A stretch of 64,000 nucleotides of DNA from positions 248,001-312,000 of the forward strand of contig JADJFE010000003.1 in the NCBI GenBank assembly GCA_016708725.1. The letters are read 5' to 3'. The translations under genes and the position numbers were made by a program. Positions within the stretch are counted from its first letter, which is position 1. Each line of letters begins with the position of its first letter. The DNA is from Candidatus Aalborgicola bjergmarkensis (GTDB lineage: Bacteria > Pseudomonadota > Gammaproteobacteria > Burkholderiales > Burkholderiaceae_C). This document shows positions 8,137 through 16,464 of this stretch, piece by piece. The notes under the pieces were generated by a model. That model was not told the origin of the DNA. It did no database searches and worked only from the letters and a program-made list of their open reading frames with translations.

Positions 8137-8901
8137 TCAAAAATGTGTGATCGCAGGGCCTGGAAGGGGTGAGTTTGGATAGTATTTCTTGAATATCGTC
8201 CCGAAAGAGCCATCCTTCTTCATGGCCTCCATGGCCGAATTCCACTTAGCGACAACGCTGGGATCGGTCTTTCTGGATGCAGCGATAAACGACTGAGTTT
8301 TGAGGAAAACATACACCGGCTTGACGTCTGCGGATTTATAACCAGCACGCTCGGCATCGTTTGCGATTGCATTCCCGCCACTTGCGTACATGCTGACTCG
8401 GTCAGACATTAGTTTTTTAAAATTGGAGACATTGTCGTTCGTTCGATCCAGATTATTGAATCCCGCTTTTGTTAAAAACTTGTCACGGACATCATCCCTG
8501 TACACACCAATAGAAGCTATTTTTTTTGCGTCTTCCAAACTTGCAATGGATATCTTCGAGTCAGCTTTTACGTAGAAAGCGTAATCTGACTGTGCAACGG
8601 GGCCGATCCACTGATAAAGATCGTTTCGATCCTCGGTGCGTGACATAGTGAAAAGCAGAGTATCTGGTTCCGAGTCAAGAGATCTCAGGCCACGGGCCCA
8701 AGGTACCATCTGGATTGGATCCGTGTTGCCAACGCGTTTTTGAACCTCTGAAACCATCTCCACTACCATTCCTGTAAGTTTTCCGTCAGGTCCTTTAAAC
8801 TGAAATGGCGCATCGTCCTCGCAGTAAATATTGAGGCTGTACGCTCCTGATGAAAGGATAAAGAGAAACGCAGCAGTGAAATAAAGTGCAAGTTTTTTCA
8901 T
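8137..8901 (-). CDS. Periplasmic solute-binding protein, family 3 type
   Basis: 254 aa with a signal peptide (MKKLALYFTAAFLFILSSGAYS). The mature part starts 'LNIYCEDDAPFQFKGPDGKLTGMVVEMVSEV', the typical opening of SBP_bac_3 domains, and continues with 'VQSDYAFYVKADSKISI'-type segments through to 'GSFGTIFKKYY'. It would bind a small polar solute in the periplasm. No ABC permease or ATPase is adjacent, so it may be an orphan or serve a sensor. RBS GAGGAT precedes the ATG. A similar but diverged paralogue lies at 20668-21375. Confidence 0.88.
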   Translation of the reverse strand: MKKLALYFTAAFLFILSSGAYSLNIYCEDDAPFQFKGPDGKLTGMVVEMVSEVQKRVGNTDPIQMVPWARGLRSLDSEPDTLLFTMSRTEDRNDLYQWIGPVAQSDYAFYVKADSKISIASLEDAKKIASIGVYRDDVRDKFLTKAGFNNLDRTNDNVSNFKKLMSDRVSMYASGGNAIANDAERAGYKSADVKPVYVFLKTQSFIAASRKTDPSVVAKWNSAMEAMKKDGSFGTIFKKYYPNSPLPGPAITHF

Positions 8902-9267
8902 GGTCTATCCTCGGGTAGCGATTTCTATTGAAAAACGGGGAACCCCTTCGCAAAAGGGGAACCGGAAACACAGACGCATTTTTTGCGCTTGTTTGATTCA
9001 CCAATTCCGCCGTAAGGCGGTACCTAAAATTAGTGTCTGTCTTTCCAGACTGCCAGCTAAATAAATAGCAACCAGGGTTTCCCCCGTAAAGTTTTCCTCG
9101 ACAATGAATTTTGTGCTTGTTAGGCTGCATACCTTCGCTTTATACCCATCTAAAGCAGCTTGATATACAACGACAGAGCTACAAACTGGAAAGCATTCGT
9201 AGGTGTCGTAACACAAAAATCGTAGCTAATTTAATAGCTTGGTCTGGTCAATAATTGGGACTCTTAC
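8902..9267. other. Intergenic region, no convincing gene
   Basis: Holds a hairpin (CCCCTTCGCAAAAGGGG, about 8944-8960) in the 5' leader of the solute-binding protein gene and some lower-GC sequence. A 72-codon minus-strand frame (8998-9216) has two clusters of cysteines but no recognised family or clear RBS; I leave it unannotated. Confidence 0.5.
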
Positions 9268-9302
9268 AAGCCCCCGCCTTTAGGCGTGGGGTTATTGACT
9301 TC
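9268..9302 (-). repeat. Orphan IS200/IS605-type end hairpin
   Basis: Read on the minus strand this is AGTCAATAACCCCACGCCTA followed by AAGGCGGGGGCTTG. It closely resembles the left end of the IscB element in this window (AGTCAATCACCCCGGCCTGA at 59702). No transposase or omega-RNA body follows, so it is a solo end or relic. It sits directly after the stop codon of the gene at 9301. Confidence 0.65.
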
Positions 9303-9810
9303 AATTGCTCTGCGCAAACCCGCCCAGGTTCCCTATGGCAAGCATATCGTTGCGCGCATCCACCAGTTTTGCCAGCAAAGCCGCGCTGCCTGCAAAGATA
9401 ATTCCACAGGGTTTACTTGAGCCGCCGCACATCACCGATTCAGCCAATTGGCCCGTCATCGACATGTCGAACGGGATGGAGTGTAGCGGAATGCCAATCA
9501 ACACCCCGGCCAACGAAGCGGCCTGATGCCATACCTGGCGTACGATGCCGGGTAAACGCGGGTCAACAGCGTTGACCGCCTGGGTATCCACGCCGTTGGC
9601 GCCCTCGCCTTGCGCAACCTCCCCCAACTTGCACTGCACGTGTACGTTGCCGTCGTACCAGCAGTACCAGACAGTCGCATTGCTGGGCGGAACCTTGTTG
9701 ACATACTCTTCAGGTATTTCGGCGACTACCGCCTTGGCCCTGCGTGCATGGGCTGAAGTAACGATCATGCTGAGCAGCATGAGGATAAGGACGATGCCGA
9801 GGTGTCTCAT
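9301..9810 (-). CDS. Secreted protein under a c-di-GMP riboswitch, function unknown
   Basis: 169 aa with a signal peptide (MRHLGIVLILMLLSMIVTSAHA). The mature part contains 'ATVWYCWYDGNVHVQCKLG' with two cysteines, and a second Cys pair in 'VMCGGSSKPCGII', probably disulphide-bonded in the periplasm or outside. I do not recognise the family. Its 5' leader carries a class I c-di-GMP riboswitch, which points to surface, adhesion, motility or pilus-related roles. RBS GAGAGGAA lies upstream of the ATG. Confidence 0.8.
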   Translation of the reverse strand: MRHLGIVLILMLLSMIVTSAHARRAKAVVAEIPEEYVNKVPPSNATVWYCWYDGNVHVQCKLGEVAQGEGANGVDTQAVNAVDPRLPGIVRQVWHQAASLAGVLIGIPLHSIPFDMSMTGQLAESVMCGGSSKPCGIIFAGSAALLAKLVDARNDMLAIGNLGGFAQSN

Positions 9811-9849
9811 TTCAAAATTCCTCTCGAACCAAACTCAAACAATAAATTT

Positions 9850-9958
9850 GGAACCGAGAGGCATCTCGGCACCACGGCGGCCCCGCTGGCATCATTTCTT
9901 GACGAAATGGAAGCCCGGAAGCTTTGCGTCGCTGGTTTTCACCAGTTTTGCCTTTATG
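9850..9958 (-). ncRNA. Cyclic di-GMP-I (GEMM-I) riboswitch with downstream hairpin
   Basis: On the minus strand the leader contains the GEMM-I core: GGCAAAACTGG, a P2 stem capped by a GAAA tetraloop (CTGGTGAAAACCAG), the conserved CGACGCAAAGC joining segment, CCGGGC, and the P3-side AGCGGGGCCGCC. This order and spacing match the class I c-di-GMP aptamer. Right after it a hairpin CCGAGA-TGCC-TCTCGG (9854-9869) precedes a U-rich stretch and could be the expression platform. The regulated gene is the secreted protein at 9301-9810. Whether ligand turns it on or off cannot be told by eye. Confidence 0.88.
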
Positions 9959-10203
9959 GAATCTGACTTTTTTAACTTTTCAAATTTCACGCAGTTAATT
10001 AACTCTAGAGTCTTTAGCCTAAAGTGTCAACTTTTTTTATAAATTATTTTTTTGCATCATAAAAACAACACTTCAATGACAACAGACAACGACAAAAGTG
10101 CAATCAGGCCCGTAACAGGCTGCTGTGAAACGATGTTGTCGGGTGTTGATGCTACGATTGGCCCAAAATCCCTTACAACAACCCATCCTTAGTAGGAGCA
10201 ACC

Positions 10204-11421
10204 ATGTCATCTGGAAAAATTCTTGTCGCACAAGGCGGCGGCCCGACAGCCGTCATCAATCAATCACTCGTGGGCGTAGCGTTGGAAGCGCGACGCTTTC
10301 GCGGCATCGAGCACGTGTACGGCGCCCGCCACGGCGTGCGTGGTATCGTTAATGAAGATTTTGTGCATCTGACCCAGGAAACCAGCCACAACCTCGAAAT
10401 GGTGGCCAATACACCCGCGTCGGCGCTGGGTTCGACGCGCGACAAGCCCGATGAAAAATATTGCCACGAGATTTTCAAGGTGCTGCAGGCGCACGGAATC
10501 GGGCACTTTTTCTACATTGGCGGCAATGACTCGTCCGATACGGTGCGCATCGTCAGCGCCGAAGCGCGCAAAGCCAACTACCCGCTGCGCTGCATACACA
10601 TTCCCAAAACCATCGACAACGACCTGATGGGCAACGACCATTCGCCCGGCTACCCGTCGGCAGCGCGCTTTGTGGCGCAGGCCTTTGCCGGTGCCAATCT
10701 GGACAATGCCGCCCTGCCAGGCGTATACGTGGCAGTGGTGATGGGCCGCCACGCTGGCTTTTTGACCGCTGCATCGGCTCTGGGCAAAAAGTTCCCCGAT
10801 GATGGCCCGCACCTGATTTACATACCTGAGCGCACCTTTGTGCTGGAAAAATTTTTGGCCGATGTCAAGGCCACTTATGACCGCCTGGGCCGCTGCGTGG
10901 TCGCCGTCTCCGAAGGCATACACGACAGCACAGGAACCCCCATTCTTGCCAAGCTGGCCAAAGACATGGAGCATGATGCACATGGCAACGTGCAACTCTC
11001 AGGCAGCGGGGCGCTGGCTGATCTGCTGTGCGAGGAAATCAAAAGCAAGTTGGGCATCAAGCGGGTGCGCGGCGATACGCTGGGCTATATGCAGCGCTCG
11101 TTCATCGGTTGTGTCTCGGATGTGGACCAGCGCGAAGCACGCGAAGTTGGCGAAAAGGCCGTGCAGTTCGCGATGTGGGGCGATAGGGACGGTTCGGTGG
11201 CCATCAAGCGCACGGGTTTTTACTCGGCCGACTACGAACTGCTTCCGGTCGAAGCTGTGGCCGGCAAGACCCGTGTCATGGAGGACGAGTTCATCAGTGC
11301 CAACGGCACGGACGTGACCGATGCCTTCCGGATGTATTTGCGCCCCCTGCTGGGTGCAGACATGCCCGATGCTTTCCGGCTGCGCTTCAATCCTGTTGCC
11401 AAGGTATTGCGGGATGCTTAA
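10204..11421 (+). CDS. pfp: 6-phosphofructokinase, probably pyrophosphate-dependent
   Basis: 405 aa, RBS AGGAG six bases before the ATG. PfkA superfamily signatures: GGGPTAVIN at the N-terminus, GGNDSSDTV at about residue 106, PKTIDNDLMGNDHSPG at about 134, and MGRHAGFL at about 181. The nucleotide-binding glycines of ATP-PFKs are replaced, and the PKTID lysine is present as in PPi-PFKs, so phosphoryl transfer from PPi to fructose 6-phosphate is the likely reaction. Upstream 10000-10200 is AT-rich and should hold the promoter. Confidence 0.88.
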   Translation: MSSGKILVAQGGGPTAVINQSLVGVALEARRFRGIEHVYGARHGVRGIVNEDFVHLTQETSHNLEMVANTPASALGSTRDKPDEKYCHEIFKVLQAHGIGHFFYIGGNDSSDTVRIVSAEARKANYPLRCIHIPKTIDNDLMGNDHSPGYPSAARFVAQAFAGANLDNAALPGVYVAVVMGRHAGFLTAASALGKKFPDDGPHLIYIPERTFVLEKFLADVKATYDRLGRCVVAVSEGIHDSTGTPILAKLAKDMEHDAHGNVQLSGSGALADLLCEEIKSKLGIKRVRGDTLGYMQRSFIGCVSDVDQREAREVGEKAVQFAMWGDRDGSVAIKRTGFYSADYELLPVEAVAGKTRVMEDEFISANGTDVTDAFRMYLRPLLGADMPDAFRLRFNPVAKVLRDA

Positions 11422-11439
11422 TTGCGAGATATTTTTGCA

Positions 11440-11605
11440 AAATTAGGCTGTAGGGCTTATGGGGTATGCGGGAGCAGCTTCCGAAAAGTGAGCATCACCT
11501 CATAAAGCCACCCGCTACCCGCCTCGGCACTTTTTCACCATGCTCTCTGGGCTGCAGCCCCCGTGGAAAGTGCGGGAGAAGCTCTTAAAACAAGAGCATA
11601 CTCCG
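11440..11605. repeat. Dispersed repeat cluster between pfp and htpG
   Basis: Contains GGGCTTATGGGGTATGCGGGAGCAGCTT and, further on, GTGCGGGAGAAGCTCTTAAAA, two variants of the genome's dispersed repeat in tandem. It fills most of the 200-bp gap between the two convergent genes. No clear intrinsic terminator was seen. Confidence 0.65.
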
Positions 11606-11622
11606 CAATAATCACGCCCGCA

Positions 11623-13623
11623 TCACACCAGCAGGGCGTTCACCCGCTTGACGTAACTTGCCGGGTCCGCTGGCATGCCGCCTTCGGCCAGTAGCGCCTG
11701 GTCAAAGATGATATGGGCCAGATCGTGGAAGTGCACCGAACCGTCGAGCTTTTTCACCAAGGGGTGCTCGGCGTTGATTTCCAGTACCGGCTTGACATCA
11801 GGGGTATTTTGTCCGGCTTGCTTGAGCATGCGCGCCAGCTGGGTACTCATGCCGTGATCCTGCACCACCAGGCAAGCGGGGCTGTCGACCAGCCGGGTGG
11901 TCACGCGCACATCTTCGGCTTTGTCCTTGAGCGCGTCCTTGAGCTTGGCCAGCAAAGGTTTGATGGTTTCTGCCGTTTCTTCCAAAGCTTTTTTCTCGGC
12001 TTCGTCTTGCAACTTGCCCAGATCCACCGCACCCTTGGCAACACTTTGCAGCGGCGTGTTATCAAATTCATGCAGATAGTTCAGCGCCCACTCGTCCACA
12101 CGGTCAGTCATCAAGAGCACTTCGATGCCCTTTTTCTTGAACACTTCGAGCTGCGGGCTGTTTTTGGCAGCGGCCAGGTTGTCGGCGGTGATGTAATAGA
12201 TGGCCTCTTGCCCTTCCTTCATGCGCGCCTTGTAGTCCGCAAGGCTGACGCTGGTTGCATCGCTGCTGGTGGACGCAAAACGCAGCAGCTTGGCGATGCG
12301 CTCGCGGTTGGCAAAATCCTCTCCCAACCCCTCTTTGAGCACGGCACCAAATTCGGCATAGAACCTGGTGTATTTGCCCGCATTTTTTTCTGCCTCGGCC
12401 TTCTCTTCGGCACTCAGGACGTCGGTTACACCATCGGCTGAGTCGCCGGGTAATTTGTCGTTTTTGGCCAGGTCTTCCAGCATGGAGAGCACGCGCTTGG
12501 TGCAGCCTTCGCGGATGGCTTTGACATCGCGGCTTTCCTGCAGCAACTCGCGGCTCACGTTGAGCGGCAGATCCGCTGAATCCACCACGCCTTTGACAAA
12601 ACGCAGGTAGACGGGCATCAGGGCTTCCGCATCGTCCATGATGAATACGCGCTTGACATACAGTTTGAGTCCGCCCTTCTTGTCGCGGTTCCACAGATCC
12701 ATCGGCGCCTTGGACGGCAGGTAGAGCAGTTGCGTGTACTCGGTGCTGCCTTCAACGCGGTTGTGCGTATGGGCCAGCGGAACCTCGTAGTCGTGGCTGA
12801 TTTGCTTGTAGAACTCGTCGTACTGCTCCTGGGTAATGTCCTTCTTGGGGCGTGTCCAGATGGCGCTGGCCTTGTTGACGGTTTCCCAGGTGCCCGTTTT
12901 GACCATGGAGCCAGGCTGTCGACCGCCCTTTTCGTCATTGGGGTCAATCAGTTCACCGTCTTTCCACTCTTCCTTTTCCATCAGAATGGGCAGGCTGATG
13001 TGGTCGGAATACTTGTTGATGATGTTCTTGACCTTCCAGGTCTGGGTGTAGTCCAGGGAATCGTCGCGCAGGTGCAAGGTGACACTGGTTCCGCGCTGGG
13101 GGCGGTCAATGGTTTCGACCTCGAACGCGTCCCCTGCACCACTGCTGCCACCATCGGAAATCCAGCGCACGCCCTCAGACGCACCCAAACCGGCACGGCG
13201 CGACTCCACCGTGATCTTGTCGGCGACGATGAAGCCGGAATAAAAGCCCACGCCAAACTGGCCGATGAGTTGTGAGTCGGTTTTCTGATCGCCACTGAGC
13301 TTGCTCACAAAATCCTTGGTGCCACTCTTGGCGATGGTGCCCAGGTTGTCAATCGCCTCCTGTTGTGACAACCCGATGCCATTGTCGGTAATCGTCAGGG
13401 TTTTGGCATCCTTGTCAAACGTGACTTTGACATTCAGATCGGAGTCGCCCTCAAACAGTACGGGATTGTTGATCGCCTCAAAACGCAATTTGTCGCAGGC
13501 ATCCGAAGCGTTGGAAATCAATTCGCGCAGGAATATCTCCTTGTTGGAGTACAGCGAATGGGTGACCAGGTGCAGCAGTTGTGCGACTTCAGCCTGAAAG
13601 GAAAGGGTTTTCTTGTTACTCAT
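11623..13623 (-). CDS. htpG: Chaperone HtpG (Hsp90)
   Basis: 666 aa from ATG 13623, preceded by a short AT-rich leader. N-terminal GHKL ATPase motifs are intact: ELISNASDACDKLRF, DNGIGLSQQEAIDNLG, and GQFGVGFYSGF. The middle domain has MPVYLRFVKGVVDSADLPLNVSREL-type residues, and the C-terminal dimerisation domain ends normally. HtpG remodels client proteins in the cytoplasm under stress. A frame extension to 13671 lacks homology character. A sigma-32-type promoter lies upstream at 13692-13718. Confidence 0.97.
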   Translation of the reverse strand: MSNKKTLSFQAEVAQLLHLVTHSLYSNKEIFLRELISNASDACDKLRFEAINNPVLFEGDSDLNVKVTFDKDAKTLTITDNGIGLSQQEAIDNLGTIAKSGTKDFVSKLSGDQKTDSQLIGQFGVGFYSGFIVADKITVESRRAGLGASEGVRWISDGGSSGAGDAFEVETIDRPQRGTSVTLHLRDDSLDYTQTWKVKNIINKYSDHISLPILMEKEEWKDGELIDPNDEKGGRQPGSMVKTGTWETVNKASAIWTRPKKDITQEQYDEFYKQISHDYEVPLAHTHNRVEGSTEYTQLLYLPSKAPMDLWNRDKKGGLKLYVKRVFIMDDAEALMPVYLRFVKGVVDSADLPLNVSRELLQESRDVKAIREGCTKRVLSMLEDLAKNDKLPGDSADGVTDVLSAEEKAEAEKNAGKYTRFYAEFGAVLKEGLGEDFANRERIAKLLRFASTSSDATSVSLADYKARMKEGQEAIYYITADNLAAAKNSPQLEVFKKKGIEVLLMTDRVDEWALNYLHEFDNTPLQSVAKGAVDLGKLQDEAEKKALEETAETIKPLLAKLKDALKDKAEDVRVTTRLVDSPACLVVQDHGMSTQLARMLKQAGQNTPDVKPVLEINAEHPLVKKLDGSVHFHDLAHIIFDQALLAEGGMPADPASYVKRVNALLV

Positions 13624-13691
13624 AGGTATAGGTATTGGAATGAAATGCCTGAAAAAATCCGTGCACCGCAACGCGGCGCGCGAAGCCCTGA

Positions 13692-13718
13692 ATTATGGGC
13701 GAAGCGCCTTATTTCAAG
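13692..13718 (-). promoter_or_regulatory. Sigma-32 (heat-shock) type promoter of htpG
   Basis: On the minus strand CTTGAAA is followed after 12 bases by CCCATAAT, very close to the RpoH consensus CTTGAAA-N(11-16)-CCCCATNT. It is placed about 70 bp upstream of the htpG ATG. The -35 element overlaps the stop codon of rlmJ. Confidence 0.8.
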
Positions 13719-14610
13719 AGCTGAGTGCAAAGGCAGCGTGCTGATCCTGCTTAAGCACTGCCAGTATCTGTGGTAATGCCTGCGCAAGTGCGGCCTTGAG
13801 CGTATGCGGCGGATTGATGATAAACATGCCGCTGGCTGGCAAGCCGGGACGCACGGTATTGCCCATGTCGTCGTGCAGCAGTTTGCTGGATTTGACGCTC
13901 AGGGTGGCGCCAAGCCAGTCCTTGTGCGCCTTGTTGGCCAAGGTTTTGAGCCGTTTGGGTAAGTCATGCGCCTCTGGCCGGGGAATGATCGGATACCAGA
14001 TCGCATAACAACCGGTGGCGAAACGCTGCAAGGAGTCAGCCACCAGATCCACAACCCGCGCGTAGTCGGTTTTTATCTCATAACTGGGGTCACACAGCAC
14101 CAGCGCGCGCCGCGTGGGCGGTGGCAGGAATTTTTTCAGCCCCTCAAAACCATCCTCGCGCAAAATCGCAATCTGGCGTCCGGCTTCGAGCTGCGCGATA
14201 TTGGCGCTCAGCGACTTGCTGTCCGTCGGGTGCAGCTCGAATAACTTGAGTTTGTCACGCTCACGCAACAAGCGCTGAATAATGAACGGCGACCCAGGGT
14301 AAATCTTGTAACTCTTGTGACTGCCCGGAGTGTTGAAACTGGCCACCAGCTCCAGATAATCCTGCAAGGCCGGGGCAAGGGGCTGTGGCAGCGCATCGGG
14401 GGCCACCAGGCGCAAAAAACCCTCGGATGCCTCGGCACTGGTCTGGGCAAAGTCCCCATCAAGCCGGTACAAGCCCGCGCCAGCATGGGTATCAAAAACG
14501 GTGAGCGCCGTATCCTTTTGCGTCAAGTGCCGCAAAATGGCAAGCAATACCGTGTGTTTGAGCACGTCGGCATGGTTGGCGGCGTGAAAAGCGTGTCGAT
14601 AACTGAACAT
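13714..14610 (-). CDS. rlmJ: 23S rRNA A2030 N6-methyltransferase RlmJ
   Basis: 298 aa from ATG 14610 (MFSYRHAFHAANHADVLKH, the typical RlmJ opening). The SAM-binding motif is DTHAGAGLY and the N6-amino methyltransferase motif appears as CDPSYE (a DPPY variant). It methylates A2030 of 23S rRNA. The open frame continues to 14922, but that part overlaps the divergent rplM promoter region and is not conserved in type. Convergent/tandem upstream of htpG, with its stop inside the htpG promoter. Confidence 0.94.
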   Translation of the reverse strand: MFSYRHAFHAANHADVLKHTVLLAILRHLTQKDTALTVFDTHAGAGLYRLDGDFAQTSAEASEGFLRLVAPDALPQPLAPALQDYLELVASFNTPGSHKSYKIYPGSPFIIQRLLRERDKLKLFELHPTDSKSLSANIAQLEAGRQIAILREDGFEGLKKFLPPPTRRALVLCDPSYEIKTDYARVVDLVADSLQRFATGCYAIWYPIIPRPEAHDLPKRLKTLANKAHKDWLGATLSVKSSKLLHDDMGNTVRPGLPASGMFIINPPHTLKAALAQALPQILAVLKQDQHAAFALSS

Positions 14611-14639
14611 GTCCGCATCGTAACATTGACGCACACCCG

Positions 14640-14645
14640 TATAAT
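14640..14645 (+). promoter_or_regulatory. Candidate -10 element of the rplM-rpsI operon
   Basis: A perfect TATAAT in the divergent region between rlmJ and rplM, preceded by CCCG; no good -35 at 16-18 bp spacing is visible. The 150-nt leader that follows contains GC-rich segments that may fold, but I recognise no known ribosomal-protein leader. Confidence 0.45.
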
Positions 14646-14794
14646 CGCGCCCTTCGCAGCGCCTTTGTGGCTCCGCGGCGAAGAGGTCTTGGCATGCTGC
14701 CCAAGGTATCCCCCACCTAAGAGATTCCCGCCAGAGGAACGCCGACCGTGGAAAAGAGCCCGCCAAACCCTCCTTTTCAATAAAAGAGAAACTC

Positions 14795-15265
14795 ATGTCA
14801 ACTTTCAGCGCAAAACCCGCTGAGGTCGTGCACGAGTGGTTTGTGATTGACGCGACTGATAAGGTCCTCGGACGAGTAGCCAGCGAAGTTGCTCTCCGTT
14901 TACGCGGCAAACACAAGGCCATTTACACGCCTCACGTCGATACCGGCGATTTCATCATCGTCACCAATGCAGCCAAGCTGCGTGTCACCGGCGCCAAGTC
15001 GCTGGACAAGGTGTATTACCGCCATTCGGGTTACCCCGGCGGAATTTCCTCCACCAACTTCCGCGATATGCAAACCCGGTTCCCAGGGCGTGCGCTGGAA
15101 AAAGCCGTCAAAGGCATGCTACCCAAAGGCCCGCTGGGCTACGCCATGATCAAGAAGCTCAAGGTCTATGGTGGTGCCGAGCATCCCCATGCTGCCCAGC
15201 AGCCCAAGGTGCTGGATATTCCCGGTATTTCTTCCAACGCAGTGAAACAAGAGGCCGCCCAATGA
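14795..15265 (+). CDS. rplM: 50S ribosomal protein L13
   Basis: 156 aa; L13 is normally about 142, and the excess is a C-terminal tail (DIPGISSNAVKQEAAQ). Core motifs are typical: WFVIDATDKVLGRVASEVA, LRGKHKAIYTPHVDTGD, YYRHSGYPGG, and 'MLPKGPLGYAMIKKLKVY'. First gene of the conserved rplM-rpsI operon; it overlaps rpsI by four bases (ATGA). Confidence 0.97.
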   Translation: MSTFSAKPAEVVHEWFVIDATDKVLGRVASEVALRLRGKHKAIYTPHVDTGDFIIVTNAAKLRVTGAKSLDKVYYRHSGYPGGISSTNFRDMQTRFPGRALEKAVKGMLPKGPLGYAMIKKLKVYGGAEHPHAAQQPKVLDIPGISSNAVKQEAAQ

Positions 15266-15654
15266 TCGGAGAATGGAACAATGGCACTGGCCGGCGCAAA
15301 TCCAGCGTCGCGCGCGTGTTTCTGAAAAAAGGCTCCGGCCAGATCGTCGTCAACGGCAAGGCAATTGATAAATTCTTTGGCCGTGGCACGTCCATCATGA
15401 TCTGCAAGCAGCCACTGATGCTGACCAACCACGCCGAGACCTTTGACATCATGGTCAATGTATCCGGCGGTGGCGAGTCGGGCCAGGCCGGTGCTGTACG
15501 CCATGGCATCACCCGCGCCCTGATCGACTACGACGCAACACTCAAACCCGAATTGAGCAAAGCGGGCTTTGTGACACGCGATGCACGCGAAGTGGAACGT
15601 AAGAAAGTTGGCTTGCACGGCGCTCGCCGACGCAAACAGTTCTCCAAGCGCTAA
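15262..15654 (+). CDS. rpsI: 30S ribosomal protein S9
   Basis: 130 aa, standard length. Conserved YNGTGRRKSS-type start (WNNGTGRRKSSVARVFL), 'GGGESGQAGAVRHGITRAL', and the basic C-terminal tail RRRKQFSKR that contacts P-site tRNA. The ATG overlaps the rplM stop, so translation is likely coupled. A clear intrinsic terminator follows 38 bp downstream. Confidence 0.98.
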   Translation: MIGEWNNGTGRRKSSVARVFLKKGSGQIVVNGKAIDKFFGRGTSIMICKQPLMLTNHAETFDIMVNVSGGGESGQAGAVRHGITRALIDYDATLKPELSKAGFVTRDAREVERKKVGLHGARRRKQFSKR

Positions 15655-15691
15655 ACCGCTGTACGAGTCCCAGCGAGGACAATACTGGTCG

Positions 15692-15725
15692 GCCACCCTG
15701 GCTTTGTCGGGGTGGCTATTTTTTT
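15692..15725 (+). terminator. Intrinsic terminator of rplM-rpsI
   Basis: GCCACCC - 11-base loop - GGGTGGC stem followed by TATTTTTTT, directly after rpsI. Confidence 0.9.
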
Positions 15726-15732
15726 GCTCAGG

Positions 15733-15930
15733 CTACCGACGTGCGGCAACCGTATGCGTCTTCAACTCTGCCTGCTTCTTGGCGTTGCGCCGGTTTTCCA
15801 GACCTATCGCCTCATCAATCGCTTCGAGTGACTGCGTGAGCAGTTCAACCAGTTGTTCTGTTGTTGGTTTCTTGTAGTCACGCAACAGTGCTGCAGTGAG
15901 GATTGCTGCAGCTTCCATTTTCGTGTGCAT
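15733..15930 (-). CDS. Small hypothetical protein
   Basis: 65 aa, largely helical: 'MEAAAILTAALLRDYKKPTTEQLVELLTQSLEAIDEAI' then a basic tail. It reads as a real, conserved-type small cytoplasmic protein: no low complexity, balanced composition. I do not recognise a family. It ends 8 bp before the rpsI terminator on the opposite strand. An alternative start is the internal ATG four codons in. Confidence 0.55.
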   Translation of the reverse strand: MHTKMEAAAILTAALLRDYKKPTTEQLVELLTQSLEAIDEAIGLENRRNAKKQAELKTHTVAARR

Positions 15931-16101
15931 AAATCAGGCTCCGATCAGGCTCCGTAGGGGGGCCGAATAATAACCTGTATAAAACCCGTACCGCCCATGA
16001 ATCCTGTAGGGTCAAATAAGACTGGCAGAAGAATTCCCGAGAAAATTGCTGTAGTATCGACTTATCGCTTTGTCCATCGACCTCTGAGGAAAAGACTATC
16101 C

Positions 16102-16464
16102 ATGAATGCGCTAGCCGAAAACATCCAGACCGAAATGCCTGCCCCCATTTTGTTTACCGACAGTGCGGCAGCCAAGGTGGCCGACCTGATTGCCGAAGAA
16201 GGTAATCCCGACCTGAAGTTGCGCGTTTTTGTACAAGGTGGCGGCTGCTCCGGCTTTCAGTACGGTTTCACTTTCGATGAAATCACCAACGAAGACGACA
16301 CCACCATGACAAAGAACGGGGTGTCCCTGCTGATTGATGCCATGAGTTACCAGTACTTGGTTGGCGCTGAAATCGACTACAAGGAAGACCTGCAAGGCGC
16401 CCAGTTCGTCATCAAGAACCCGAACGCCACCACGACTTGCGGCTGTGGTTCTTCGTTTTCATAA
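16102..16464 (+). CDS. erpA: Iron-sulfur cluster insertion protein ErpA
   Basis: 120 aa from ATG 16102, with GAGGA upstream. A-type carrier fold: 'LFTDSAAAKVADLIAEEGNP', VQGGGCSGFQYGF with the first cluster cysteine, and the C-terminal CGCGSSFS with the other two. ErpA delivers Fe-S clusters to apoproteins such as IspG/IspH. The frame continues upstream to 15997 but without homology. Its last six bases overlap the end of the convergent gene at 16459. The location after rpsI is usual for Comamonadaceae. Confidence 0.96.
   Translation: MNALAENIQTEMPAPILFTDSAAAKVADLIAEEGNPDLKLRVFVQGGGCSGFQYGFTFDEITNEDDTTMTKNGVSLLIDAMSYQYLVGAEIDYKEDLQGAQFVIKNPNATTTCGCGSSFS

Noticed and set aside
8998..9216. 72-codon minus-strand frame with several cysteines
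   Set aside because: No clear RBS, no family and located next to an IS-end relic; too weak to call.
14611..14794. Ribosomal-protein L13 leader RNA upstream of rplM
   Set aside because: GC-rich and probably structured, but I could not match a known leader motif by eye.
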